This document shows, in pieces, positions 18,137-26,891 of a DNA stretch of 64,000 nucleotides. A model generated the notes under the pieces. That model saw nothing but the letters and a program-made list of their open reading frames with translations, searched no databases and had not been told where the DNA came from. Position numbers and translations under genes: made by a program. Source of the stretch: Sedimentisphaerales bacterium (GTDB taxonomy: Bacteria; Planctomycetota; Phycisphaerae; Sedimentisphaerales; SM23-30). Position 1 is the first letter of the stretch; every line of letters begins with the position of its first letter. The DNA lies in the NCBI GenBank assembly GCA_028281535.1, contig JANQJS010000002.1:1-64000 (forward strand). Reading direction: 5' to 3'.

Positions 18137-19039
18137 TTATGCAGATAAACTTACCGTTTGGGGATCTGTGCATTCGATAAAAATATCTTCCAGACTCAAA
18201 GGGATTTCATCAATACTTTCTGGGTAATAGGCTTCAATGAGTCGCTGCTTTTGTTCATTATAATTCGCAATGGTTAATGTCATTTCGCGATGTTTAATTT
18301 TTTGATTGATTACATCGGTGAGATAAAGTGTCGATGGCGGTTGATCTGAGAAAATAATTCGAAGCTTCTTAACGCGATCTTTCAATGACTCCAGTGTACA
18401 GTTTGCCACCAGTTGACCGCCCAGTAAAATCCCAATATGATCCGCGATGCGTTCAACGTCACTAAGAATGTGAGAACTGAATAGAATGGTTCGCCCTTCT
18501 TTTTGTATGACTTCAATTGCCAGTTCCAAAAATTGTCGACGCACAACGGTATCCAATCCTAAAGAGGGATCGTCTAAAATTAATATTTCAGGATCTATGG
18601 AAAGCGACAAAGCTAAATTCAATTGTGCCCGCATCCCTGTTGAAAGTTCTTTGACTCTTCTTTGCATGGGAATGTTAAATAGATCGGTAAGTTTTTTGAA
18701 GATGTCATTATCCCAGTTGATCGCAATGTCTTTGCATAGGTTAATGAGTTTTTCAACTTTATAGCGTTGGATCAGGTTGTGTCCTTCGGCAACATAACCA
18801 ATTTTTGATCGATCCAGAGCGGTTAAGTCCTGGGGTTCGATCTGGTTTATCTTTACCCGACCTCGAGTGGGTGGTTCCAAGCCAAGCAGGATTCGGATAA
18901 GCGTTGTTTTTCCAACACCATTGCGACCCAGTAATCCATACACCGAGCCGCGTGGAATCGATAAGCATAGATCATCCAAAACGCATCGCCCATCATAGTA
19001 TTTGGTTAAATGTTCAATCTCGATGACACGTTCCGACAT
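18137..19039 (-). CDS. ABC transporter ATPase (YtrB/CcmA-like)
   Basis: 300 residues from ATG 19039, preceded by a perfect AAGGAGG; longer in-frame starts would overlap gntR. Walker A is GRNGVGKTT near residue 36-44, the signature LSTGMRAQLNLALSL near 136, Walker B ILILDDPSLGLD near 155, and the H-loop FSSH follows. The residue after the Walker B Asp is Asp rather than the usual catalytic Glu (LDDP), a variant also seen, from memory, in other GntR-linked ATPases. It powers the permease encoded next. The 10-base spacing from gntR and the shared promoter show a single operon. Confidence 0.9.
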   Translation of the reverse strand: MSERVIEIEHLTKYYDGRCVLDDLCLSIPRGSVYGLLGRNGVGKTTLIRILLGLEPPTRGRVKINQIEPQDLTALDRSKIGYVAEGHNLIQRYKVEKLINLCKDIAINWDNDIFKKLTDLFNIPMQRRVKELSTGMRAQLNLALSLSIDPEILILDDPSLGLDTVVRRQFLELAIEVIQKEGRTILFSSHILSDVERIADHIGILLGGQLVANCTLESLKDRVKKLRIIFSDQPPSTLYLTDVINQKIKHREMTLTIANYNEQKQRLIEAYYPESIDEIPLSLEDIFIECTDPQTVSLSA

Positions 19040-19049
19040 CGCTACCTCC

Positions 19050-19439
19050 TTATGCCTGTTCCCAATTAAATTGATCCAGTGACTGCGAAAACCACTGCGA
19101 TAATTTTTCGCGATCCACCTGCATATGAATCGCATCCACGACGAGACGCTCTATTTGCTGATCAATAATTTTTTTACGTACCGATTGGCTAAGTTGACTA
19201 TCCAGTTGTGCAATAAAGGTACCTGACCCCTTTTTTGTGGTAATGACCCCCTCCTGCTCCAGTTGGCGATAGGCTTTAGCGATGGTATTGGGATTGATCA
19301 CCAATTCCGCCGCCAACTGTCTGACCGTAAGCAGCTGATCATTTTTTCTCAACCGACCCAGTGCGATATCTCGCTTGATTTGATCGATAACCTGTTGATA
19401 TACAGGATAGTTAGAGCTATTGTCAATTTGGATTTGCAC
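19050..19439 (-). CDS. GntR-family repressor, YtrA subfamily
   Basis: 129 residues starting at GTG 19439. The N-terminal winged helix (about 10-75) shows PVYQQVIDQIKRDIALGRL, LTVRQLAAELVINPNTIAKAYRQLEQEGVI and KKGSGTFIA. The short C-terminal helical tail lacks a ligand-binding domain, as in YtrA regulators. It is the first gene of the ABC operon, and the palindrome at 19454-19480 covers its promoter, so negative autoregulation is expected. The effector is unknown. Confidence 0.92.
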   Translation of the reverse strand: MQIQIDNSSNYPVYQQVIDQIKRDIALGRLRKNDQLLTVRQLAAELVINPNTIAKAYRQLEQEGVITTKKGSGTFIAQLDSQLSQSVRKKIIDQQIERLVVDAIHMQVDREKLSQWFSQSLDQFNWEQA

Positions 19440-19453
19440 TGTTTTATTCCGTC

Positions 19454-19480
19454 AATTGTACTACTACATATAGTACAATT
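19454..19480 (-). promoter_or_regulatory. palindromic operator overlapping the gntR promoter
   Basis: AATTGTACTA at 19454-19463 and TAGTACAATT at 19471-19480 form a perfect 10-bp inverted repeat with a 7-base spacer. It overlaps the first bases of the -10 box and the transcription start region, the place expected for autorepression by the adjacent YtrA-type regulator. Confidence 0.8.
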
Positions 19481-19505
19481 ATAACACAGGAATATAGATT
19501 GTCAA
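19478..19505 (-). promoter_or_regulatory. consensus sigma70 promoter of the gntR-ABC operon
   Basis: Read on the minus strand: TTGACA at 19505-19500, a 16-base spacer, TATAAT at 19483-19478. Both hexamers are perfect. Transcription would start near 19471, about 32 bases before the gntR start codon. Confidence 0.85.
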
Positions 19506-19604
19506 ATTCTATAAATATTTTCTTCTCGTAAGGGTATAATCTAATAGCAGAGACAAAATCTGGGAACGATACCTAAATGACGCTTCTGTGGAATTTTAAG
19601 TACG

Positions 19605-20012
19605 ATGACAACGCAAATAAATAAGGGAAAAAACTTTTTTGAGCCGATAGCGACACTGTTATTTTTTGTGTTGATATTGATAGTATCAATCTTAATTAGT
19701 CTCGCTTTTCAAGAATCGGGTCAATCGAAGTTGATATCTTATTTGATGGGAGCAGCAATTGGATTTCTGATTGTGTGGTTTCCCATTTTTGTTTTTTTGC
19801 GAATCGTTTTGAAAATAACTCGCGGCATGCCTTACAAAGAAGGTCAGTTCGTTGAGGTCACAACAGGCGAGTATAAAGGTTCTCAAGGATTCGTTGTGAG
19901 TAATGAAGATACCCGAGCAGCGGTAAAAATTAAACTACATACGCCTAATGAACTAGAGCCATTAATATTTAACTGGGCAGACGTCAAAAAAGTAAAACAG
20001 ATCTCTACATAA
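19605..20012 (+). CDS. small membrane protein with a KOW-like domain
   Basis: 135 residues. Two hydrophobic segments (about 15-35, ATLLFFVLILIVSILISLAF, and 45-70) are followed by a basic joint and a C-terminal beta domain reading EGQFVEVTTGEYKGSQGFV, which matches the KOW pattern of ribosomal and NusG-type proteins. The C-terminal part would face the cytosol. The function is unknown. It converges with the HtrA gene, leaving only 3 bases between the two stops. Confidence 0.65.
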   Translation: MTTQINKGKNFFEPIATLLFFVLILIVSILISLAFQESGQSKLISYLMGAAIGFLIVWFPIFVFLRIVLKITRGMPYKEGQFVEVTTGEYKGSQGFVVSNEDTRAAVKIKLHTPNELEPLIFNWADVKKVKQIST

Positions 20013-20015
20013 AAC

Positions 20016-21452
20016 TTACAATTCAATTTTTTGTGGGGTTTTCCTTTGAATATTTCCGCTGGTTTGAGCTTGTAGTGTGATTTGATATTGATAGACACGC
20101 AGGCGGAATCCGGCTTGTTTGGAGCGGTTAAAGACAAAACTCACACGTTGACCCGTTTGCGCTTCTTCCAGTAAAAGGCCGAGTTGATCCATATTGCTAA
20201 TTTCTTTGTCACCGATGCCAACCAAAACATCACCTGGTTCAACGCCTTCAATGTCAGCTGTCGATCTTCGGTCAACCGATAGAACCACGAGATCACCTGG
20301 TTTGCCATGAATGTCGTAACGTTGGATCATCGCTTTATTCAAAATACCCAATTCAATGCCAAAGAGTTGTTGTGCTAAAAAATCCCCTTCGGGTTTAGGT
20401 CGCTTTTCTAATGCCATTGAAATTGTTTTTTGTTTAGTCTGGTTTTTGATTTTACGTAGAATTGTTAACTTAAGCTTATCATTTTGAGATTGTTCTAGTA
20501 ATTCGAGTGAAAAATCAATCGGCGTATTGATCTCTTGCTTGTTGACCTTGGTAATAATGTCACCTATTTGCAGGCCATTTTTATGAGCCTGGCTTTCAGC
20601 GCGAACAAATTGAATCATCGCGCCTGGCTTAGGTGAGTCATCTTTTTGAGTCATGGGAATTGGGCCAACATTGGCACCGAAATCGATGCGATAGAGAGCG
20701 TCAATATCCAGCATTTGAGGTAAGACTTGTTTTAAACGATCCACCGGAATAGCAAAACCAATCCCTTGAGCTGCTTTATTGATTGCGGTGTTGATGCCGA
20801 TCAGTTCGCCATTGATATTTAAGAGTGGCCCGCCGCTGTTTCCCGGATTAATAGGGGTGGATATCTGTATCAGATCACCTAGGGCCAGGTTATCGCGAAA
20901 TTCTAGATCACGATGAATCGCGCTAACGATTCCATCGGTAAGCGTGTGTTGATATCCCATAGGATTACCGATGGCTAGGGCTGTTTCGCCTATCATTAAA
21001 TCGTGACTATATCCCATTATCACGCTGGTGAGTGGTTGGGGCGCATCGATTTTCAGTAAAGCGATATCATTAGATGAATCCATGGCAATAAGCCGGGCCA
21101 TATATTCCTGTTCGTCTGCCATAATGACGGTGATTTCGGTGGCACGATTCACAACGTGAGCATTGGTAATGATATAGCCGCGAGAATCGATTACAAAACC
21201 AGATCCCAAAGAGGATAATTCGCGTCGTCGGGGAGGCAAATAGAAGAAATCATCAAAACCCCAATAATTGTAAAATTGATTTCTTGTTTCAACGACGTAT
21301 TTGGTGGAAATATTGACCACGGCATCCTTGGTTTTATTAAATGCCTCTACGATCGGTGTTTTACGATCATAGCCAAAAACAGGTGTGGATAGCGTTAAAA
21401 ATAGTAAGAAAAAGAGTACCAAAAACCGAGTGTTTTTTGACTGTTTTATCAT
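20016..21452 (-). CDS. HtrA/DegP-type periplasmic serine protease
   Basis: Degrades or refolds damaged envelope proteins. 478 residues: signal peptide 1-27 (LVLFFLLFLTLSTPVFG), trypsin-like domain with the triad His99 (TNAHVVN), Asp129 (SSNDIALLKID) and Ser206 (NPGNSGGPLL), then two PDZ domains, about 265-345 and 360-455 (GDLVVLSVDRRSTADIEGVEPGDVLVGIGDKEI). The size and two PDZ domains fit DegP/DegQ. It is transcribed alone. It complements Lon and GroESL elsewhere in the window, and a second PDZ protein ends at 743. Confidence 0.93.
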   Translation of the reverse strand: MIKQSKNTRFLVLFFLLFLTLSTPVFGYDRKTPIVEAFNKTKDAVVNISTKYVVETRNQFYNYWGFDDFFYLPPRRRELSSLGSGFVIDSRGYIITNAHVVNRATEITVIMADEQEYMARLIAMDSSNDIALLKIDAPQPLTSVIMGYSHDLMIGETALAIGNPMGYQHTLTDGIVSAIHRDLEFRDNLALGDLIQISTPINPGNSGGPLLNINGELIGINTAINKAAQGIGFAIPVDRLKQVLPQMLDIDALYRIDFGANVGPIPMTQKDDSPKPGAMIQFVRAESQAHKNGLQIGDIITKVNKQEINTPIDFSLELLEQSQNDKLKLTILRKIKNQTKQKTISMALEKRPKPEGDFLAQQLFGIELGILNKAMIQRYDIHGKPGDLVVLSVDRRSTADIEGVEPGDVLVGIGDKEISNMDQLGLLLEEAQTGQRVSFVFNRSKQAGFRLRVYQYQITLQAQTSGNIQRKTPQKIEL

Positions 21453-21713
21453 GATTATTCCCAGTGTATTATTAAAAAGTTTGAAGTCATTTCTTACATA
21501 TTATTTTAGACCATTTATCGGCAATAATGTTACATATTTTCTTAAATTATAATCATTTAAAATTGATCGTAAAAGCGGATTTTCCCTGTCAAAATAGTAA
21601 AAGAATGATTGCCGATGGTGGGAAATTCGAGTAAAATCCAGACCTCTAAAAGTGGAGAAATTTGAGGACCCTATCCGCGTTGTTTTGAGCGGTTATTTTA
21701 CAAGGAATTTTCA

Positions 21714-24284
21714 TTGGAAGAACGTATTCAAGATCTGCCGATTCTGGATGAGCTTAAGGATTCTTATCTCAATTATGCCATGAGCGTGATTGTTAGTCGG
21801 GCATTGCCTGATGTGCGTGATGGGCTCAAACCATCGCAGCGCCGAATCCTTGTAGCTATGAATGATATAAATCTTGGCCCACGCAGTAAACAGCGTAAGT
21901 GTGCTAAAATCGTTGGTGATACCAGTGGTAACTACCATCCCCATGGTGATCAGGCAACTTATGGCACGCTCGTACGTATGGCTCAGCCTTGGAACATGCG
22001 GCAAACATTGGTCGATCCGCAAGGTAACTTTGGCAGCATCGACGATGATCCCCCTGCTGCCATGCGTTATACCGAAGCACGCATGACGGCCGCTGCTGCT
22101 GACATGTTAGTTGATATCAATCGTGACACGGTAGATTTTGTTGCTAATTATGATGAAACCAGAAATGAACCAACTGTTTTACCGGCAAAATTTCCAAACT
22201 TACTGGTCAATGGTTGTACTGGGATTGCGGTGGGTATGGCGACCAGTATCGCACCACACAATCCAACCGAAGTTTGCAATGCACTGATTAAACTAATTGA
22301 TAATCCAGAGACGTCCATTATGGACATCATGGAAATTATGCCAGGGCCTGATTTCCCAACGGGTGGTGAAATTTGTGGTCGTAACGGCATTATGGAAGGC
22401 TATTCGACAGGTCGCGGCACCATTCAAGTGCGTGCAAAAATGCATACTGAAGAAACGAAAAAAGGTCGCACGCGCATCATCGTTGATGAGATTCCTTATC
22501 AAACGGTTAAGTCACATATTATTGTGAAGATTGCCGATTGTGTAACCAATGGCAACATCCCTGAAATTTCTGATGTTAGAGATGAATCAGATCGTAAAGG
22601 AATGCGGGTTGTCATCGAATTGAAAAAAGATGCTGACGAAGATATTGTTATCAATCAGCTCTACAAATATACCCCTCTACAAAGTACCTTCAGTTTGATC
22701 AATATTGCTTTGGTGAAGAATCGTCCGCAGACGCTGAATATCAAGCAAATGTTGGTTCACTTTTTAGATCATCGCAAAGTAGTGATTCGTCGTCGCACAC
22801 AGTTCTTATTAAAGCGTGCACGAACAAGAGCACATATTGTTGAAGGGTTGTTGTTAGCACAAAGTGATATCGATGAAATCATTCGATTGATTCGTCAGTC
22901 GGCGGATGTGCAAAGTGCGAAAGCCGCATTAATGGCAAAGCCTCTGCGACTGATGGAGCATGCAACGCTTAAAAAACTTCTTCCAGAAAAATTTGTGGAA
23001 GAAAAAAGTACCGTGGATCAATTCTTAACTGGACCGCAGGCGGATGCGATTTTAGCCATGCAGCTTCAGCGATTAACTGGTTTGGAAGTTGAGAAACTGG
23101 CAAATGAATTTGCTGCGTTGACTGAAGAAATCGAAGGGTATGAAGCCATTTTAGCTGACGAGCAATTGGTATTGAATATCATTCGTGAAGATCTTGAAGA
23201 AATGATCGAAAAATATGGTAATCCTCGTCGTACTGAAATCACAGGCGAAATTACCGAATTTAATATCGAAGATTTGATTCCTGAAGAGGAAGTGATTGTA
23301 ACGGTCAGTCATGGCGGTTATATCAAACGTCTTCCGATTGATACCTATCGTAAGCAAGGTCGCGGCGGTAAAGGTGTGACGGGTGGTAACATTAAGGAAG
23401 ATGATTTTATTGAACACATCTTCGTTGCCGGTACGCATGATTATCTCTGCTGCTTTACCAATCGCGGGCGTTGCTATTGGCAGCGTGTCTACGACATTCC
23501 GCAAATGTCACGGCAAAGTCGTGGACGCAGTATTGCAAACTTGCTGCAAATGATGAAAGATGAAAAACTGGCAGAAATTTTACCAGTAAAGCAATTTGAT
23601 GAGCAGATGATCGTTTTCGCGACTGAGAATGGCTATATCAAAAAGACGCCTTTGAGTGCGTTCAGTAATATTCGCAAATCTGGTATTAATGCGATTTCAC
23701 TTGATCCAGGTGATGATTTAATTGGTGTTCGTGTTACCAGCGGCAGCGAAGAAGTCGCTCTTGGTACTCGCAACGGCATGGCGATTCGATTTAGTGAAGA
23801 GCAGGTCAGAGCCATGGGCCGTACAGCACGTGGTGTTCGCGGCATTAAATTACGTGACGATGATAAAGTTGTTGATCTGATTGTCGCAAGGCCGGGTCGC
23901 AGCTTATTGACCGTTTGCGAAAAAGGTTTTGGCAAGCGAACACAATTAGAAGATTACAGAACGCAAAACCGCGGCGGTATTGGTCTAATTAATATTAAGA
24001 CAACCGATAAAAATGGTAAAGTGGTTGCACTGAAAGCGGTGAACCCTGATGATGATTTGATGTTGATCAGTGCCAATGGACAAGTCGTTCGAATTGGTCT
24101 GGATCAGCTTCGCGATATTGGGCGCAATACTCAAGGGGTGCGACTGATTCGATTGAATGATGATGATAAATTAGTCGCTGTTGCTCGCGTTGTAAAAGAC
24201 GAAGAAGAAAACGGTGAAAATGGTGAAATTACCGAAGCGGTGGATGAATCACCAGCACCAGAAGAAAATAATAACGAGGAATAA
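21714..24284 (+). CDS. gyrA: DNA gyrase subunit A
   Basis: Breakage-rejoining subunit of gyrase. 856 residues, starting at TTG 21714 with AAGGA 8 bases before. The winged helix/tower part carries catalytic Tyr119 (AMRYTEARM, equal to E. coli Tyr122). The C-terminal beta-pinwheel contains the GyrA box QGRGGKG, which marks it as GyrA rather than ParC, and an acidic tail ends the protein. In the quinolone pocket the sequence is HPHGDQATYG: Gln80 and Gly84 stand where E. coli has Ser83 and Asp87. No gyrB is nearby. It stands alone. Confidence 0.97.
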   Translation: MEERIQDLPILDELKDSYLNYAMSVIVSRALPDVRDGLKPSQRRILVAMNDINLGPRSKQRKCAKIVGDTSGNYHPHGDQATYGTLVRMAQPWNMRQTLVDPQGNFGSIDDDPPAAMRYTEARMTAAAADMLVDINRDTVDFVANYDETRNEPTVLPAKFPNLLVNGCTGIAVGMATSIAPHNPTEVCNALIKLIDNPETSIMDIMEIMPGPDFPTGGEICGRNGIMEGYSTGRGTIQVRAKMHTEETKKGRTRIIVDEIPYQTVKSHIIVKIADCVTNGNIPEISDVRDESDRKGMRVVIELKKDADEDIVINQLYKYTPLQSTFSLINIALVKNRPQTLNIKQMLVHFLDHRKVVIRRRTQFLLKRARTRAHIVEGLLLAQSDIDEIIRLIRQSADVQSAKAALMAKPLRLMEHATLKKLLPEKFVEEKSTVDQFLTGPQADAILAMQLQRLTGLEVEKLANEFAALTEEIEGYEAILADEQLVLNIIREDLEEMIEKYGNPRRTEITGEITEFNIEDLIPEEEVIVTVSHGGYIKRLPIDTYRKQGRGGKGVTGGNIKEDDFIEHIFVAGTHDYLCCFTNRGRCYWQRVYDIPQMSRQSRGRSIANLLQMMKDEKLAEILPVKQFDEQMIVFATENGYIKKTPLSAFSNIRKSGINAISLDPGDDLIGVRVTSGSEEVALGTRNGMAIRFSEEQVRAMGRTARGVRGIKLRDDDKVVDLIVARPGRSLLTVCEKGFGKRTQLEDYRTQNRGGIGLINIKTTDKNGKVVALKAVNPDDDLMLISANGQVVRIGLDQLRDIGRNTQGVRLIRLNDDDKLVAVARVVKDEEENGENGEITEAVDESPAPEENNNEE

Positions 24285-24463
24285 TTATTTTCGCTGGCAT
24301 TTGAATCGTAAAATCAAGTGAAGCAAGCTTCTATGATTTATGAGCAAACTGTTTGTGTTTTTTAACAAACTGCCAATTGATTTAAAATAATTGTTTCTAT
24401 ATTGATGGTTAACCACACGAAGGGGTGGGAGAAAACCGTGGGAGAAGAGGGTTCCTCGACTTC

Positions 24464-24481
24464 TACATACAAACGTATGTA
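24464..24481. other. hairpin downstream of gyrA
   Basis: TACATAC at 24464-24470 and GTATGTA at 24475-24481 pair perfectly around AAAC. There is no T-run. A 9-base direct repeat GTGGGAGAA lies just before it (24425-24433 and 24438-24446). The 285-base gap after gyrA shows no gene that I can support. Confidence 0.35.
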
Positions 24482-24569
24482 CAAGAAACAAAAGTACATG
24501 CATTTTCCCGAAGACAAGCGGTGCTCACAAAGTATCTCTTGTCTTTCTTTTTGCGCTGAATAGGATCAT

Positions 24570-24956
24570 TTAATTACATCCTATGGCCTTGATGATTAAC
24601 CCTATAATAAAACAGATTGCTGCAATCCCCTGGAAAATCATATATCTTTTTGATAGCTTTTCGCTTTTTTCTTCGACCAATGAGTCTGTTGCAAGCTCGC
24701 GGGCCTGCGTTTCGCTGATCGTTTCATCTTTTTCGAGATAGTGATCCTGGATCTCATCCACTTGAGCATTCCAATTTGGATTTCTTTCTCGCCTGAAATC
24801 TCTCAGTGTTAAGAAAATACCAACGAGCATGGCAATGCAACTTGTGACAATGCAAGTCGTAAGCCAGTGCTCTTTTAATCCATCATCAAGAAATGTACTT
24901 AAGCCTAGTAAAAAACCGATAATACCGCAAAAAAGAATTTTTCGAATAATTTCCAT
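24570..24956 (-). CDS. small membrane protein, unknown
   Basis: 128 residues. Two hydrophobic segments at the start (about 5-22 and 33-52), a charged middle part rich in Glu (about 55-100, DEIQDHYLEKDETISETQARELA), and a third hydrophobic segment at 107-125. The family is not recognised. It lies downstream of the HTH/coiled-coil gene on the same strand, 49 bases away. Its regular hydrophobic/charged layout supports a real gene. Confidence 0.55.
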   Translation of the reverse strand: MEIIRKILFCGIIGFLLGLSTFLDDGLKEHWLTTCIVTSCIAMLVGIFLTLRDFRRERNPNWNAQVDEIQDHYLEKDETISETQARELATDSLVEEKSEKLSKRYMIFQGIAAICFIIGLIIKAIGCN

Positions 24957-25005
24957 GCAGTAAGTATAAACTTAATATTGGGAAGATCTACAAAAAATGA
25001 AAATG

Positions 25006-25722
25006 CTAAAATGACCAGATGGGGCCTGGGGGGATAGCTTCTTTTTCCTTGAGAAGCTCCACGACTTCTATGGTAAGTTCGTTGATGCGTTGATTGGCGG
25101 CTTCCAGTTTTTTATTTTGGCTGGAAAGTTGGTTCTCAGATTTTTGAGTGAGTTTTTTTTGTGAATCCAGTTGACCAACGAGTTGCTCATTTTTGAATTT
25201 TTCGACCGTAAGTTCACTATTAAATTTTTGTTGTGTTGCGGCCAGGCTGTTTTGTGCTTCAAGGATTTCCATGCCACGACCTTGATATAGGTGATAGCTC
25301 AGAAATACAGCGCTACCAAGTAATAGAATCGTCAATGTGCAAGCACCGACCAGCATTTTCCAGCGGAACAAGCTTTTGTCAACTTTGCGATTCATGTTTT
25401 GTAGTAAGCGGTTATCATGCTGAAGTTGTCTCACCAGGGCTTTGGCGCTTTGGTGAGCGTCACGCAGGACAATAAATCCATTTTCCTGATCTGGCGATGC
25501 TGATGGGGGTGTTCGAGTTGGGGTTTGGCTTTTTACCTTCACTCGATAGAGATACTCTTCATTCTTTTTGAAACGAACAACTTCCCCGCGTTTGGCCAGA
25601 TGAACTACTTCACGTTCTGAAATGCCCATTACCTGGGCGGCTTCGGATAAATGCAGGTTCTTTGTTGTCTCCATGCTGATTTTATCGGACATGGCTTTGG
25701 ATAACTTTAGCGGATTAGGCAT
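25006..25722 (-). CDS. membrane-anchored protein with N-terminal HTH and C-terminal coiled coil
   Basis: 238 residues. Residues about 22-60 (LHLSEAAQVMGISEREVVHLAKRGEVVRFKKNEEYLYRV) look like a MerR/excisionase-type helix-turn-helix. A linker and a hydrophobic segment (about 122-145) follow. The rest is a long Gln/Lys/Glu-rich coiled coil (about 150-230). A DNA-binding-like head in the cytosol and a coiled coil outside the membrane would fit a tether or envelope sensor. The family is not recognised. Alternative starts at residues 11 and 17 exist; none has a clear ribosome site. Confidence 0.65.
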   Translation of the reverse strand: MPNPLKLSKAMSDKISMETTKNLHLSEAAQVMGISEREVVHLAKRGEVVRFKKNEEYLYRVKVKSQTPTRTPPSASPDQENGFIVLRDAHQSAKALVRQLQHDNRLLQNMNRKVDKSLFRWKMLVGACTLTILLLGSAVFLSYHLYQGRGMEILEAQNSLAATQQKFNSELTVEKFKNEQLVGQLDSQKKLTQKSENQLSSQNKKLEAANQRINELTIEVVELLKEKEAIPPGPIWSF

Positions 25723-25797
25723 TTTCTTTTAGGGTGATTTGCGGTTAAAATGACTGAATATCAATTATTAGCATCATAATGAAGGATTAACCTAAGT

Positions 25798-26799
25798 ATG
25801 TCTGAAAAAATTCTGATTGTGGGTGATGGTGCGATGGGCACAGTTTGTGGGTTGATTTTAGCTGAAAATGGTCATGAAGTGACCATGTGGAGTCATCAAT
25901 CAGAGCAAACGGAATCGCTTAAACAGCATCGCGAAAATATAAATTACTTACCTGGTGTGGCTTTACCGGATTCGATGAAATTTATTACTGGTGATGATTG
26001 CTTATCAGGGGGGTATGATTGGGTGGTTTCTGCGGTGCCTTGCAAATTTTTGCGATCAATCTGGACAAAAATTTCAGGCAGTAAACCTGATGAGCTTGCA
26101 ATTATGTCGATTACTAAAGGATTGGAAAATAATACTTTAGCTCGCCCTACAGAGATTATAGAATCGTGTGTTGGCAAATGTCAACTCGCAGCACTCTCTG
26201 GGCCAAATATTGCCGATGAGCTTGCCAGGCAGCTTCCGGCAACCACAACCATTGCTAGCTATGATGATGCTTTTGCACAACGATTACAAACGGCTTTTAC
26301 GAATCATTGGTTTCGTGTTTACACCAATTCCGATCTGATTGGTGTTGAATTTGCCGGTGCGACTAAAAATGTGGTTGCCATTGCCGCGGGATTAATTGAT
26401 GGCCTGAAAGTCGGAGACAATGCCAAAGCGGCTCTTTTGACGCGCGGTTTAGTTGAAATTACACGTTTAGGTCAAGCCATGGGCGCAAAAGCCGAAACGT
26501 TCCATGGCTTGAGTGGTATGGGGGATTTAGTTACGACATGCATTAGTCCGTCGGGACGAAATCGAACATTTGGCCAAGCCCTTGCATCTGGAAAAAGTGT
26601 TCAGGAAGTTCTCGATAATATTGCTGGTGAGGTAGAAGGGGTAAATACCTGTAAAAGCCTCTATCATGTCGCTCAGGAACATCATGTTGAAATGCCAATT
26701 ACGCATGCGGTTTATCGCGTTTTATTTGAGAATGTGCCTGTCGATAGGGCTATTACAGAGTTAATGACTCGAAAACCCAAGGCAGAAACGTCATCGTAA
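25798..26799 (+). CDS. gpsA: NAD(P)-dependent glycerol-3-phosphate dehydrogenase
   Basis: Reduces dihydroxyacetone phosphate to sn-glycerol 3-phosphate for phospholipid synthesis. 333 residues: Rossmann motif GDGAMGT near residue 9, the substrate region LSGPNIADELARQLP, catalytic Lys in FAGATKNVVAIAAG, and the C-terminal signature GLSGMGDLVTTCISPSGRNRTFG. The dinucleotide loop reads GDGAMG where GxGxxG is typical. Divergent from the HTH/coiled-coil gene; the 75-base gap should hold both promoters. Confidence 0.95.
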   Translation: MSEKILIVGDGAMGTVCGLILAENGHEVTMWSHQSEQTESLKQHRENINYLPGVALPDSMKFITGDDCLSGGYDWVVSAVPCKFLRSIWTKISGSKPDELAIMSITKGLENNTLARPTEIIESCVGKCQLAALSGPNIADELARQLPATTTIASYDDAFAQRLQTAFTNHWFRVYTNSDLIGVEFAGATKNVVAIAAGLIDGLKVGDNAKAALLTRGLVEITRLGQAMGAKAETFHGLSGMGDLVTTCISPSGRNRTFGQALASGKSVQEVLDNIAGEVEGVNTCKSLYHVAQEHHVEMPITHAVYRVLFENVPVDRAITELMTRKPKAETSS

Positions 26800-26806
26800 A
26801 GTGTTG

Positions 26807-26836
26807 TTTTATATAGGGATATAAAATAATTATTTT
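26807..26836 (+). terminator. possible weak terminator after gpsA
   Basis: TTTTATAT and ATATAAAA pair perfectly around AGGG (26807-26826), followed by TAATTATTTT. The stem has no G-C pairs, so the call is weak. Confidence 0.35.
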
Positions 26837-26863
26837 GTGTTTGAAAGAATGCTTGTTTTAGAT

Positions 26864-26891
26864 TAATATTTAACCATATGGTTAAATATTA
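26864..26891. promoter_or_regulatory. 28-bp perfect palindrome covering the arsR start codon
   Basis: The left half TAATATTTAACCAT (26864-26877) is the exact reverse complement of the right half ATGGTTAAATATTA (26878-26891), and the right half starts with the arsR ATG. A perfect palindrome at this position is what an autorepressing ArsR-type dimer would bind. Confidence 0.8.

Noticed and set aside
24285-24503. 72-codon reverse frame after gyrA
   Set aside because: It ends right at the gyrA stop, has no ribosome site and its residues look random.
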